Source of the DNA: an uncultured bacterium
GTDB taxonomy: Bacteria; Planctomycetota; UBA1135; GCA-002748355
Direction: 5' to 3'
Length of the DNA: 33,861 nucleotides
Assembly: GCA_937858895.1 (NCBI GenBank)
Contig: CALLZN010000320.1
Span: 1 to 33,861 of the forward strand
A program made the translations under genes and the position numbers. Every line of letters starts with the position of its first letter. Positions within the stretch are counted from its first letter, which is position 1. Shown here in pieces: positions 1 through 9,600 of this stretch. The notes under the pieces were generated by a model that was given only the letters and a program-made list of their open reading frames with translations, had not been told where the DNA came from and ran no database searches.

Positions 1-3000
1 GCGAGTCGAACTCTGAGAAGGGGGAGCGCTTGCTGCGGCCACCGCGCTGGCGCTTCTTCTGCAACGCGGGAAGGACGACGTTCGGGTCCGCCCAGGCGTA
101 GTAGGTGCCCGTGTCGGGTGTCCACAGGTCGAACGACTCGCCCTTGAAGACCGGCCAGAAGCCTGGGGGGCAGTCGCCCGACTCCAGGTCCATCTGGCCT
201 TTGTCGTTCGTCGCGTGCAGCTCGGTGTGCGGGCGAGCGCGCCAGGAGCGGCCGTCGTCGAGGTCGAGGCGCGGGTGCTTGCGGCGCTGCGAGAAGACCT
301 CGACGGAATCGCCAGTCGGAAGCAGCGGAAGCGAGGCCGTGTCGTTCCAGCCCTGAATGTCGGAACCGTAGAAGACGGCGGGCTCGCGCACGACGCCTTC
401 GGTGTAGCGGCTCGCGTTGGGATACGGGCCACGGAGAGCGACAGAGGTGCGTTCGCATTTCCGCTTGGCGAGTGCGACAAGTCCGATCGTGTAGCGATGC
501 TCGGCCTCGTCGAACACCCATCCCGCCGTGTTCAGGAGAGTCGTGATGTCCACGCCCTGGGCATCCTCGAAGATGGTCTCCCGGAACAGTGCTGTGCCTT
601 TCGCTGCAAGGGCTGACCGGGGGAGCACGACCCCGATGCGGCCGCCGTCGTCCGCGGCGAGATGCCAGAAGCGCCAGCAGAACGCCTTGTACAGGTCCGG
701 GTCGCCCGTCCCCATCCCGGGATACTGGCCTGCGACGAGTGCGGCGCGGAGTGCGTTCGCGGTCGCCAGCTCCTGCTCGTAGCTGGCGAGGAGGTCCGGT
801 CGCTCGTCGCGCAGGCGCGCCTTGGCCGATTCCTGCTCGCGTTGGGGCAGCGAGCGGAGGCCCGGGGAGTGGCGCGCCCAGAAGGCATCCTCCTCGACCG
901 TGGCCTCCTGCCAGGGAGGGTTGCCCACGATCACGTCGAAGCCGGGACGCGAGCGCAGGAAGACCTCGGGGAACGCGACGGGGAAGTGAAGCGGATGGAG
1001 GTCCCGGAGGACGTTCTTCGCGGCCGCCCACTCCATCGAGCCCAGGATCTCCGACATGAGCTGCTCCCACCCGCTGAGGGTCGGCAGCTCCTGCTTGGAC
1101 GAGATGCGGTGCGCCGCGACGATGTCGCACAGGGCTTCTGCGGGTGCGACGGCCTTCATCGCTTCCGCGCGCGCCTTGCGTGCCCTTTCGAGATCGGCAG
1201 GCGTGGCATCAGCGATGCGGGCGAGCTTCTGGAGCGGCTCGGCGGCAGAGCCAAGCAGGCCGCTTGGATCGAGCCGAGTGGTGAACAGCGGGCCAGCGGA
1301 CTTGTCTGCTTCGATGGCGTCACGGACTTCGTCGAGGCGACCGATCCCAACCAGGGAGTTCCCGCAGACGAGGTTGTGCGCCAGCAGCGAGAGAGGCAGC
1401 CCTGGCACGAAGGTATGAATCCAGATCCCGAGCTGGGCGAGCTGAACCGAGATCGGGTTGATGTCCACGCCGTAGATGCAGCGGCGCGCGATGAGGCGGC
1501 GCAGGAGCTGCGTGTCCTCGATCTCGACCTGCTCCGCCAGGGAGCCGAGCGCGGTCAGCGCGGCGGCGCGGAGGTTCGCCAGCTCGGCCGCGACGGTCGG
1601 GAGCTTGCGGCGGGCGAGGTAGCCCGAGAGCGCCTTCTCGACGTGGTCGATGGCGGCGACGAGGAAGTGCCCCGAGCCCATCGCGATGTCGGCCACGCGG
1701 AAGTCGAAGAAGCGCTCCCCGGCCTCCTTGTCGCCGAGCGCGTCGAGGCGCTCGGCATGCTCACGCAGCGCCGGTTCGAGCGCGCGTTCCAGAAGGTGCT
1801 CGACCGCGAACGCCTTCGTGAAGTACGATCCCGAGGACTTGCGCGCGCCCGATGCGTTGTGCAGGTAGACCTCGCCGCGCCGGACGACCGGCTCGTCGGT
1901 CCCCTGGCACAGCCGGTACACGCCCTTCTTGTCCACCGCGAGGTCGGTGTCGGCGATCGCCAGCTCGCTTTCGAGCAGCCCCTCGTAGATCGTCCCGAAC
2001 TCGCGGACGCCCAGGCTGCGGAAGTCCACCGGGCCGAGGCCGTTCTCGGTCTCGGCGAGCAGGAGGTCGCGTAGCGCCGGGCCGAGCACCGTGCCGGGGA
2101 TGGAGAGATTCGCCAGCAGCCCGCCGATGCGCGAGTGTCCCGAGTCCTCCGAGAAGAGCCCGCCGTCGTAGGGCGGGACGCCCCACTCGCGGTTGCCGCG
2201 ATCGACGGCGCGGAAGAGGCGCGTGATCTCGTCCCACAGTCCGTCGCCTTCGTCGAAGGGGGATCGCGAGCGGACCAGTTCCAGGATCTCCTGCGCCTTC
2301 GTCTTGAGCGAGCGTCGCTGGTACAGCCCGTTCCAGCGGTACGGGAGGAGGTCCTTGTCCTCGGCGTAGGCGACGAAGAGCAGCCGGAAGAGCACGACGA
2401 GGGCCATCTCGTACGTGTCGGCGAGGTCTTCGGCCTTGGGCTTCTTGATCTTGCGGGCCGCGAACAGGCCCGCCGCGAGGTTCGGGACGACGGAGGTGTA
2501 GATGCGGTCGCGGAGTCCGGCGGCGAGATCGCCGGAGAAGCGACCGGAGGCGGCGATCAGCTCGTCGAGGGAGCCGCCCGGCGAGAGCGCGTCGGCCGAG
2601 CAGAGCAGCCACAGGAGTGCGGCGTTCTCCTCGTTCAGCAGACCCGCGTGGCACTCGACGAACGTCTCGGTCCGCCCGCGACGGCCGACGCCTACCCCGA
2701 CGCGGGTCGGCACGACCCGCACCTTCGCGCCGTGCTGGATGACGACGTAGGGGAGGTTCTCGCGGTCGGCGACAGCGAGCGCGTAGCTGAGCGGCGAGAT
2801 GTCGGCGAAGCGTCCCGCTTGCAGCTCGGGAGCCTCGTCGCGGTTGAGGAGGACGGCGACCGCGACCTTCTTGTCTTTGGCGCGCAGGATTGAGGTCACT
2901 CGGTCGCACGACTCGATCTGGAAGCCGAGCGCCGTCAGTAGGTCTGCCCCCTTGCGCTCGAGGACTCTCAGCGCCTTTTGCTTTGCCGGCTCCCAGTCGA

Positions 3001-3475
3001 CGCGATGGCGTGCGCCCGTATGCAGTTCATGCAGCGCAACGAGACCTTCGTTGCGCAGCCCACCAAGGATCGTGTCGAGAGCTGGCAGGCTATCGCGCAA
3101 AGCGCGGAGGGCGGCGTGACGATCGGGCTCTCCGAGAGCCTCCCGGCAGAGACGATCTACTTGGCCGGGGTCGAGATCGAGGCGCGCTGGGGGATCGTCT
3201 CCTGCGGGACCGCATAAGGCCACGCGTTCGCCATAGCGGACGATAACAAGAAGCGGCGCGGCTCGACCGCCATGCCGCGCCCGCCATGCGGACCGGAGCT
3301 CGGGCGCGCGCGGGGCCTTGGCATCACTAGCGACCAAGACTTCGAGGGCTGCGGAGCCATTGCCGAGGGCGAGGCCTCGCGCTTCGAAAGGCCAGCCCGG
3401 TGGCAGTAACACAGGACGGAGCTTTATCCCCTCTAGAAAGGGCACTTCAACGGATCGAGACTCCGGGACCTTCAT
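1..3475 (-). CDS. Eco57I-type class I N6-adenine DNA methyltransferase, large defence/restriction protein (partial, 3' end off the window)
   Basis: Reading from ATG at 3475, 1158 codons are open to the left edge, so the C-terminus is missing. The start has GGAG (plus 3484-3487) 8 nt upstream, and the next in-frame stop upstream is at 3521. The N-terminal ~550 residues hold no motif I can name confidently. A SAM-binding motif I, DIAMGSGHF, lies at residues 596-604, followed by a YGVDINPISVQLAQ segment, and the adenine-MTase catalytic motif NPPW is at 852-855. This order and size fit the Eco57I-domain methylases of type IIG enzymes, BREX PglX and DISARM DrmMI. The protein would methylate adenines, possibly with restriction by the same chain or by partners. 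Which system it belongs to cannot be told because the left neighbours are missing. Confidence 0.88.
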   Translation of the reverse strand, partial: MKVPESRSVEVPFLEGIKLRPVLLPPGWPFEARGLALGNGSAALEVLVASDAKAPRAPELRSAWRARHGGRAAPLLVIVRYGERVALCGPAGDDPPARLDLDPGQVDRLCREALGEPDRHAALRALRDSLPALDTILGGLRNEGLVALHELHTGARHRVDWEPAKQKALRVLERKGADLLTALGFQIESCDRVTSILRAKDKKVAVAVLLNRDEAPELQAGRFADISPLSYALAVADRENLPYVVIQHGAKVRVVPTRVGVGVGRRGRTETFVECHAGLLNEENAALLWLLCSADALSPGGSLDELIAASGRFSGDLAAGLRDRIYTSVVPNLAAGLFAARKIKKPKAEDLADTYEMALVVLFRLLFVAYAEDKDLLPYRWNGLYQRRSLKTKAQEILELVRSRSPFDEGDGLWDEITRLFRAVDRGNREWGVPPYDGGLFSEDSGHSRIGGLLANLSIPGTVLGPALRDLLLAETENGLGPVDFRSLGVREFGTIYEGLLESELAIADTDLAVDKKGVYRLCQGTDEPVVRRGEVYLHNASGARKSSGSYFTKAFAVEHLLERALEPALREHAERLDALGDKEAGERFFDFRVADIAMGSGHFLVAAIDHVEKALSGYLARRKLPTVAAELANLRAAALTALGSLAEQVEIEDTQLLRRLIARRCIYGVDINPISVQLAQLGIWIHTFVPGLPLSLLAHNLVCGNSLVGIGRLDEVRDAIEADKSAGPLFTTRLDPSGLLGSAAEPLQKLARIADATPADLERARKARAEAMKAVAPAEALCDIVAAHRISSKQELPTLSGWEQLMSEILGSMEWAAAKNVLRDLHPLHFPVAFPEVFLRSRPGFDVIVGNPPWQEATVEEDAFWARHSPGLRSLPQREQESAKARLRDERPDLLASYEQELATANALRAALVAGQYPGMGTGDPDLYKAFCWRFWHLAADDGGRIGVVLPRSALAAKGTALFRETIFEDAQGVDITTLLNTAGWVFDEAEHRYTIGLVALAKRKCERTSVALRGPYPNASRYTEGVVREPAVFYGSDIQGWNDTASLPLLPTGDSVEVFSQRRKHPRLDLDDGRSWRARPHTELHATNDKGQMDLESGDCPPGFWPVFKGESFDLWTPDTGTYYAWADPNVVLPALQKKRQRGGRSKRSPFSEFDS

Positions 3476-3777
3476 GTTCGCTGCTCCACTCTCTGGTCCG
3501 TTCGATCCAACTCTGAACACTCAAATTGCGATCATGAAGCAAAATGAATCCCCCGTGAGAACTCCGGTTGCTACATCATTCGTTCTCAGGCGCGCGCGCG
3601 CCCGATCCAAGCATCGTTCATTGCCATTTACAGCGAGCTGAAAGTGAACCGGAGTGCAGGGATCACCCTACAGCCATTGCAATCATACGATTGCGGCCGT
3701 GGGGATCTATCATGAGCACGAAGAATGGCTACCCTGGGGTCTTGTCTGCAAGCACGACCTCGTATCCGGTCTCTCCC
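3476..3777. other. Divergent intergenic region between methyltransferase and phosphatase genes
   Basis: About 300 bases lie between the divergent starts at 3475 (minus) and 3778 (plus). The part at 3500-3570 is visibly richer in A/T than its surroundings, which would suit promoters for both genes, but I could not pick a convincing -35/-10 pair. A short alternating GC run lies at 3590-3602. If the phosphatase starts at the upstream ATG (3712), the gap shrinks to 236 bases. No RNA gene or terminator was seen. Confidence 0.4.
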
Positions 3778-4566
3778 ATGAGCATCGATCTCGAGCACGC
3801 GCTCGACACCGTTCGTCACGCCGCAAAGAAGGGCGGCGAGGCCGCGCTGCGGCGCTTCCGCAAGGACTTCGGCATCGAGGTCAAGGCCGACCAGAGCATC
3901 GTGACCATCGCCGACCGTGAGGCCGAGGCGGCGATCATCGACGTGCTGCGCGCGCAGTTTCCCGACCACCGCATCCTCGGCGAAGAGAGCGGCGCGCACG
4001 CGCAGAGCTCGCGCTACCGCTGGATCGTCGATCCGATCGACGGCACCCTCGGCTTCGCGCGCGGCTCGTGCTTCTGGGGTCCGCTGATCGCCCTCGAATA
4101 CGAGGGCAAGATCCTCGCGGGCGCCCTCGCTCTACCGGCCTTGGACCAGTTCTACTCCGCAGCCCGCGGGCTCGGCTGCTGGCACGGCGATCGGCGCCTC
4201 CACGTGAGCAAGGTCTCCGACTGGTCGCAGTCCATCCTGTCGCTCGGCGAACTCCGGCGCCTCGTCGCACCACCGTACGGTGACGCGATCACTGGCCTCG
4301 CGGTCAGCGCCAAGTCTGCGCGCTGCTACGGTGACCTCGCCGCGGCCACCCTCGTCCTCGAAGGGCGGGCCGAGGCCTATGTGGAAGCCGGCGTCAAGAT
4401 TTGGGACCTCGCCCCACTGCCGGTCCTCTTCGAAGAGGCCGGTGGCCGCTTCACCGACCTCGCTGGCGGCGACGACCTCGAAGGCGGCAACGCGATCGGC
4501 ACCAACGGCCTCGTTCACGATCACGTGCTCGAGGCCATGCGCTCATCAGCGGAAGTCGACCTGTAG
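3778..4566 (+). CDS. hisN: Inositol monophosphatase family protein, histidinol-phosphatase (HisN)-like
   Basis: This 262-aa protein is a cytoplasmic Mg-dependent phosphatase of the inositol monophosphatase superfamily. Visible motifs are GEES (68-71), DPIDGT (85-90) and the C-terminal IWDLAP (208-213), which supply the metal ligands and fold core. The length and the CYGD...WDLAP spacing are closest to HisN-type histidinol-phosphatases, which dephosphorylate histidinol phosphate in histidine synthesis; an inositol- or sugar-phosphatase role is possible. I chose ATG 3778 because family homology begins a few residues later. ATG 3712 in the same frame has a better ribosome site (GGGGA about 8 nt upstream) and would add 22 residues. 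No other his gene is nearby. The 3' end overlaps the convergent dehydrogenase gene by 21 bp. Confidence 0.85.
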   Translation: MSIDLEHALDTVRHAAKKGGEAALRRFRKDFGIEVKADQSIVTIADREAEAAIIDVLRAQFPDHRILGEESGAHAQSSRYRWIVDPIDGTLGFARGSCFWGPLIALEYEGKILAGALALPALDQFYSAARGLGCWHGDRRLHVSKVSDWSQSILSLGELRRLVAPPYGDAITGLAVSAKSARCYGDLAAATLVLEGRAEAYVEAGVKIWDLAPLPVLFEEAGGRFTDLAGGDDLEGGNAIGTNGLVHDHVLEAMRSSAEVDL

Positions 4567-6123
4567 GGCATTCGAGAAGGCCCAGCCCTGCGGCGCGCTA
4601 TTGTCGAAGACCAAGAACTGCGCATACGCCGTTCCAGGCGTGCCACCGGGGATGTCGAAGTCGACGACGCCGAGCGAGTTGGTCGTGAACGCGATCGTCG
4701 GCAACGGCGGCCAAGGCACGAGCATGCCGCCGAAGACCGTGATCGGGCTGTTCGTCGCTGAATACACGAGCACGGCGAGCGTCGTCGGCGCGGCGCTCGC
4801 GAGCGTGAAGCGCGCCGAGTTGCCGCTCGTGAGCTGGCCGCAAGCGTCGAAGAGCGGCACGCCGTTCGCCCCCGCGAGCCCGTTGCCCAGGTCCTTGACC
4901 GGCGGCGGCGCGTCCGCGACGACCTTCCAGATCTCACCGTCGCTGTGGTCACAGAGGTAGAGCTCGCCGTAGTCGTCCTCGCCGAAGCTCGTGACCGCGT
5001 TGATGCGCTGCGAGCCGGCCTTGGGCACGAGCTGCGTCGTGCGGTCCTGGAACTCGGTCTTGTTCCCGTTCTGGTAGCGGAAGGACCAGATGCGCCGCGT
5101 GACATAGTCCGCAAAGAAGTACGTGCCCTTGAGGTCGGGGATCGCGCAACCGCGATACACATAGCCACCCGTGATCGAACGCCCATCGGTGCGCCCATAG
5201 GTGTGGATGGGCAGCACGAGCGAGGGCGCGTTGCATGCCGGCACCGTCGCGAGGCAAGCTGCAGTCGAGTAGCAGTTCGTGCCCTCCATGATCTTCCAAC
5301 CGAAGTTGAGCCCGAGCTGACCGTTCGCAGCGAAGCTCACCTCTTCGAGCGCGTTTTGGCCGACGTCGGCGAGATAGAGGTCACCTGTCACGCGGTCGAA
5401 GGCGCAGCGCCAAGCGTTGCGCAAGCCTAAGTGCACGATCTCGTCGCGGACGTTGGGATCGTTGCGGAAGGGATTGTCCGGCGGGATCGCGTAGGGCGCC
5501 GTCGTCGCCGTGTCGATGTCGAGGCGCAGGAGCTTGCCGAGCAAGTTCTGCCCGTCCTGCGCGCGACAACCAGGGTCACCGCCCGACCCGCCGTCACCGA
5601 GGCTCAGGTGCAGGTAGCCCTTCGGGCCGAAGAACAAGCTGCCACCGTTGTGGTTGCTGAAGGGCTGCGTCAAGGGGCCGAGGATGGTGCGCGCCGAAGC
5701 GAAATCGGCGACGTCGGGATTCGCAGACGACACGGTGTAGCGCTCGAGCACCGAGTTGCCGCTGCGGTCGGTGTAGTAGACGAAGACGTAGCCGTTCTGC
5801 GCGTAGTTCGGGTGGAAGGCGAGCCCGAGCAAGCCGCGCTCGCCCGAGCGGATGGTCTTGGTCGTCAGGTCGAGGTAGGGCGTCGGAAGGACCTGGCCGT
5901 TCTTGATGATGCGCACGAGGCCAGCGTGCTCGGCGATGAAGAGCCGCGCCTTGTCGCCACGCGGGACCTGCAGGTCGATGGGCGCGCTGAAGCCCGTGGC
6001 GACGAGCTCGGCTGCGAGCTTTGTCTGTGCTGCGAGCGGCGCAGCAGCGGCGACGACGGCAGCGGCCGTGAGAGTGAGAAGGCAAGCGCAGCGCGGTCGG
6101 GCTGCGAGAAGACTGTCGATCAT
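4546..6123 (-). CDS. Secreted PQQ-dependent sugar dehydrogenase (glucose/sorbosone dehydrogenase family) with C-terminal sorting-like module
   Basis: From ATG 6123 the protein has 525 aa. A signal peptide with a long Ala-rich core ends near LAAQ. The body is a six-bladed beta-propeller of the GSDH family; landmarks are HNGGSLFFGPKGYL, LGDGG, NLLGKLLRLDID, GLRNAWRCAFD, ADVGQN, GLNFGW and ITGGYVYRG, and the His of HNGG is the usual catalytic base. Such proteins oxidise sugars in the periplasm or outside using PQQ, though many homologues are uncharacterised. The last ~110 residues are a separate beta-rich module ending FSNALQVDFR, resembling the tails of three other secreted proteins in this window. 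The reading frame is open further upstream (to 6291), but the signal peptide favours 6123. Confidence 0.88.
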   Translation of the reverse strand: MIDSLLAARPRCACLLTLTAAAVVAAAAPLAAQTKLAAELVATGFSAPIDLQVPRGDKARLFIAEHAGLVRIIKNGQVLPTPYLDLTTKTIRSGERGLLGLAFHPNYAQNGYVFVYYTDRSGNSVLERYTVSSANPDVADFASARTILGPLTQPFSNHNGGSLFFGPKGYLHLSLGDGGSGGDPGCRAQDGQNLLGKLLRLDIDTATTAPYAIPPDNPFRNDPNVRDEIVHLGLRNAWRCAFDRVTGDLYLADVGQNALEEVSFAANGQLGLNFGWKIMEGTNCYSTAACLATVPACNAPSLVLPIHTYGRTDGRSITGGYVYRGCAIPDLKGTYFFADYVTRRIWSFRYQNGNKTEFQDRTTQLVPKAGSQRINAVTSFGEDDYGELYLCDHSDGEIWKVVADAPPPVKDLGNGLAGANGVPLFDACGQLTSGNSARFTLASAAPTTLAVLVYSATNSPITVFGGMLVPWPPLPTIAFTTNSLGVVDFDIPGGTPGTAYAQFLVFDNSAPQGWAFSNALQVDFR

Positions 6124-6289
6124 GATGGACGGGCTCACCGAGGAGGATGCCAAAGGAACGAGGATCCTAACCGCTGCGCCGTCGATCGGGGGAACATGCA
6201 CGGCTCCGCAAAGCGACCCCTCATGCGCTCGACCGAGCACGCCCCGTTCAAAGTTGGACGATGCGAGCCCCTGCCCCGACAATCGCGCC

Positions 6290-6616
6290 ATGGACCCACA
6301 ACGCTTCGCCCCCCTCCCGCGCTCCCGCCTCGCCGCTGTCGAAGACTGGCTGGGGGCCTTCGATCCCGACGGGGTCGACTACACGACCGCCGATGGCGTC
6401 CTCGGCATCGAGTTCGCGGACGGGGCGCGCTTCGTCCTCAACCGCCAAGCAGGTAACCACCAGATGTGGTTCGCGGCCGGAGTGTCGGCGTGGCACTTCG
6501 ACTTCGACGAGGACAGCGAGACTTGGCGCGATGCTCGCGACGGCGTCGACCTGATGGACCGCATCGCGACGGTCGTTGGAGACAAGCTCGGACGCAGCGT
6601 CGCGCGCCCGAGCTGA
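6290..6616 (+). CDS. cyaY: CyaY/frataxin-like iron-binding protein
   Basis: A 108-aa protein, the usual CyaY size. The order of elements fits the frataxin fold: an N-terminal helix, an acidic stretch (EDWLGAFDPDGVD), then strands GVLGIEFADG, FVLNRQAGNHQMW and WHFDFDED, and a closing helix (DGVDLMDRIATVVG). The N-R-Q...H-Q-x-W core and the downstream W...DG are the best conserved parts of the family. CyaY binds Fe2+ through acidic ridge residues and modulates cysteine desulfurase in Fe-S cluster assembly. No isc or suf genes are nearby, so this is by fold and motifs only. The start at ATG 6290 is set by family length. Confidence 0.8.
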   Translation: MDPQRFAPLPRSRLAAVEDWLGAFDPDGVDYTTADGVLGIEFADGARFVLNRQAGNHQMWFAAGVSAWHFDFDEDSETWRDARDGVDLMDRIATVVGDKLGRSVARPS

Positions 6617-6655
6617 GCGCGTGCTCGCGCCCTGAACTTTCACACCTTGCGCTTG

Positions 6656-9600
6656 TCAATCGCCAACCGTCAAGCGCACTGCGTTCGAGAGCTTGACGGG
6701 GACGCCGCTCGTCACGTTCAAGTACCAACTCTGCACGACGACGCCGAGACAGCGCAACGCATTGTCGTTGGGCACGAAGAGACGCGAGTCCGTCCAACCC
6801 GGCGACGTCGTGTGCGTCGCCAAGTAGAAGAATGCCGTCGGATCCAGGTAGCTCCAGCAGCCCGGCTCGAAGCGCACGGCATCGGTGAAGGGCCGCTCGC
6901 GCGGCGCGCTGACGAAGGTGATGCCGACATGCGTCGTCGCATCCGGAACACGCCGCCCGGTCAAGGCCGCGTTCTTACCGAGGCGCAGCGCTGTGCACGA
7001 CAGGCTGACCCCGTCGCATCCAAGGCCGAGCGGCTCGACCACGGCGCTCGGGCAATCGACCTGCCAGATCTCTGCCCCATACTCGGGTGTGGTCGCTGTG
7101 AACAGGACGCGGCCATCGACGAGCAGGAAGCCGACCGGTGTCGAGCTGTCAGGACCCGCGTTGACATCAGCGAGCAGGCGCGTACCCGCCACAGTGCCAT
7201 CCGTGATCCAGGCCTCACTGCCCGTGGCGGGAGTCATCGCCTCGAAGACGACGTGGTCGCCGAGAGACACGGATTTCCGCTGTGGACCGAGCCCAGAAAA
7301 AGACCCGATCAACGCCTCCGCGTGCAGTTGCATCGTCCCTGCCACCGTCCCATCCGTCGACCAAGCTCGCGACAGGCCAGGAGTCGTCGCAGGTCTTGCC
7401 GCGAAGATGAGCCTGCCACCCGCAGGTAGGAAGCTGTACGCGCTCAATCCGATGGTGAAGTTGACGATGTTGCCCGGTGCCAGAGCAAACGTCCCAGTAC
7501 TGCTGCCATCCGTCACCCATGCTTCGCTCGAGGCAACGAAACAGACCAGTCCCCCCAGGCTGGCGAACTGTTGCGGACTGCTACTCAGAGAGCCGGGTCG
7601 AATGTCCATGACGAGCGTCGTCGTCGCGCCGTCGTGCATCCACAACTCGACGCCGCTGACACCGTCGTTCGCCGCAAAGAACAGCCGCGCACGCCCCGCC
7701 GCGTCTTCGTGGCAATACAGGCTACTCGGTGAAGAGCTGGCGCTTCCGACGCGAATGTCGCTGACGAGCTTGGTTCCGGCATTCGTACCATCGCTCTCCC
7801 AGAGTTCGACGCCGGTGGCAGGCTCTGCTGCAGTGAAGTAGAGCTTGTCGCCACAGCAGGTCAGGAGCAGGGGATTCGACGAGCCGGTACCCGGGCTGAT
7901 GTCCTTCACGAGCACGGTGCCTGCCGTGGTCCCGTCCGTCATCCAGAGCTCGCTCCCCGTGTTCGGCGCGTTGTAGACGAAGAAGAGCTTCGTGCCGCAG
8001 ACCTGCAGCGTCGTCGACGCGATGCCACCAGGGCCCGGGACGATGTCGGCGAGGAGAGCAACGCTTCCCGTTGCAGGATCGGCGACGAAGTACTCGCCGC
8101 TCCCGTAGGTGGCCGTCGAAGCGACGAAGTAGAGCTTGTTCTGAAAGACCGTGAGACCACGTGGATTCGAACTCCCGGTCCCGGGGTCGATGTCGTGGAC
8201 CTTCGTGCCAGCGCTCGTGCCATCAGACTCGACGAGTTCCCGGCCGCTCGAAGGTGTCGTCGCAACGAAGTAGATGCGGTCGCCACAAGCGACGGCGTTC
8301 GTCGGGCTGCTCGACGTGCTGCCGGGAGCGAGGTCGCCGAGGAGACGCATTCCACTCGAGCGCGACCAGACGTGGGGCTCGATGCCACGCGTACCATCGT
8401 TCGCCGACGTGAAGAGCAATGAGCCCCAGGCACTTTGCAACTCTGCTGGATTCGCTCCTGGAGTGACTGCGCTCGGATCGATGTCGACGAGGAGCGTCGT
8501 CCCAGCGCCCGTGCCGTCGCTCACCCACAGCTCGTAGCCGCGCGCAGGGGCAGCAAGTCCCTCGTTCGCGCTGAACAAACAGCGCCCACCACCGATGTCC
8601 GTAGGCCAGAGGCGGAAAACGCCGGACTGCGACGAAGGCGAACCTGGCAGGATGTCCCGCAGCAGGAAGGTGCCCGCGACCGTACCATTCGAGACGTAGG
8701 GTTCGATGCCGTTCGTCGCGTCGTTGCCGAAGAAGAAGATCTGGTCGCCCACGGTCTGCAGGTACTTGAAGGTCGCACCGTCGGGCGCGCGCAGCAGGTC
8801 CAAACCCGGGTTCTTGTAGGCGTACATGGCCCCGTCGTTCGTGACGACCACGAGCGCCGAACTCGTCGCCCGCATTTCGATCGGAACGCTGCTCGCCGTC
8901 CCGGGCGCGATGTCAGCGGCCAGCACGGTGCCCTGCGCTGTGCCATCGGTCTTGAAGAGCTCGACGCCATGCGCCGTCGTCGTCGCAGAGAAGTAGAGTT
9001 CGCCGCGAAAGACCGTCGTTGCAGAGAGCGTCGGCGAAAGGCGAGGACGCGAACTCGCAACTCCGGGATCGATGTCCTTGAGCAGGACAGTGCCCTGCGC
9101 CGTACCGTCGGTCTCCCAGAGTTCGAAGCCGACGTCGGCCGTGAAGGCCTGGAAGTAGGTCTTCCCACCGAAGACCGCGAGCTCACCCGGTGACGACGCC
9201 GCCGCACCAGGGTTGATGTCCTTCAGCAGGACGGTCCCATTGCTGGTCCCGTCGCTGGTCCACAGTTCAAGGCCGTTCGTGCCATCGTCGGCTTGGAAGA
9301 GAACCGACTTGCCATCGGGGCTCAGCGTCAACCACGTGGGATTGCTCGATCCAGAGCCAGGGCGGATGTCCTTGACCAGCGTGGCAGTCGCTTCGCTGCC
9401 GTCAGCGCTGTGCAGTTCTTCGCCGAGGTTGTTCGCTGCCGTCCCCATGAACAGCACACGATCGCCGAGCGCGACGGCGCCGCGACCCGTGGGCCGAGGA
9501 GCATCCGTGCCTGTGGTCGTACCGGCGGCCGTGCCGTCCGTGCGGTACCACTTGCCACGGACATTGCCATCGCTGACAAAGAAGAAGAAGACATCACGGT

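Noticed and set aside
662..2074. A 470-codon open frame on the plus strand across the methyltransferase region
   Set aside because: It is the complement of the methyltransferase frame, which has motif I, NPPW and a ribosome site. The plus frame is Arg/Glu-rich without any domain, as expected of a high-GC shadow.
3588..3604. Alternating GC run as a regulatory element
   Set aside because: It is short and expected in a high-GC genome; nothing links it to either flanking gene.
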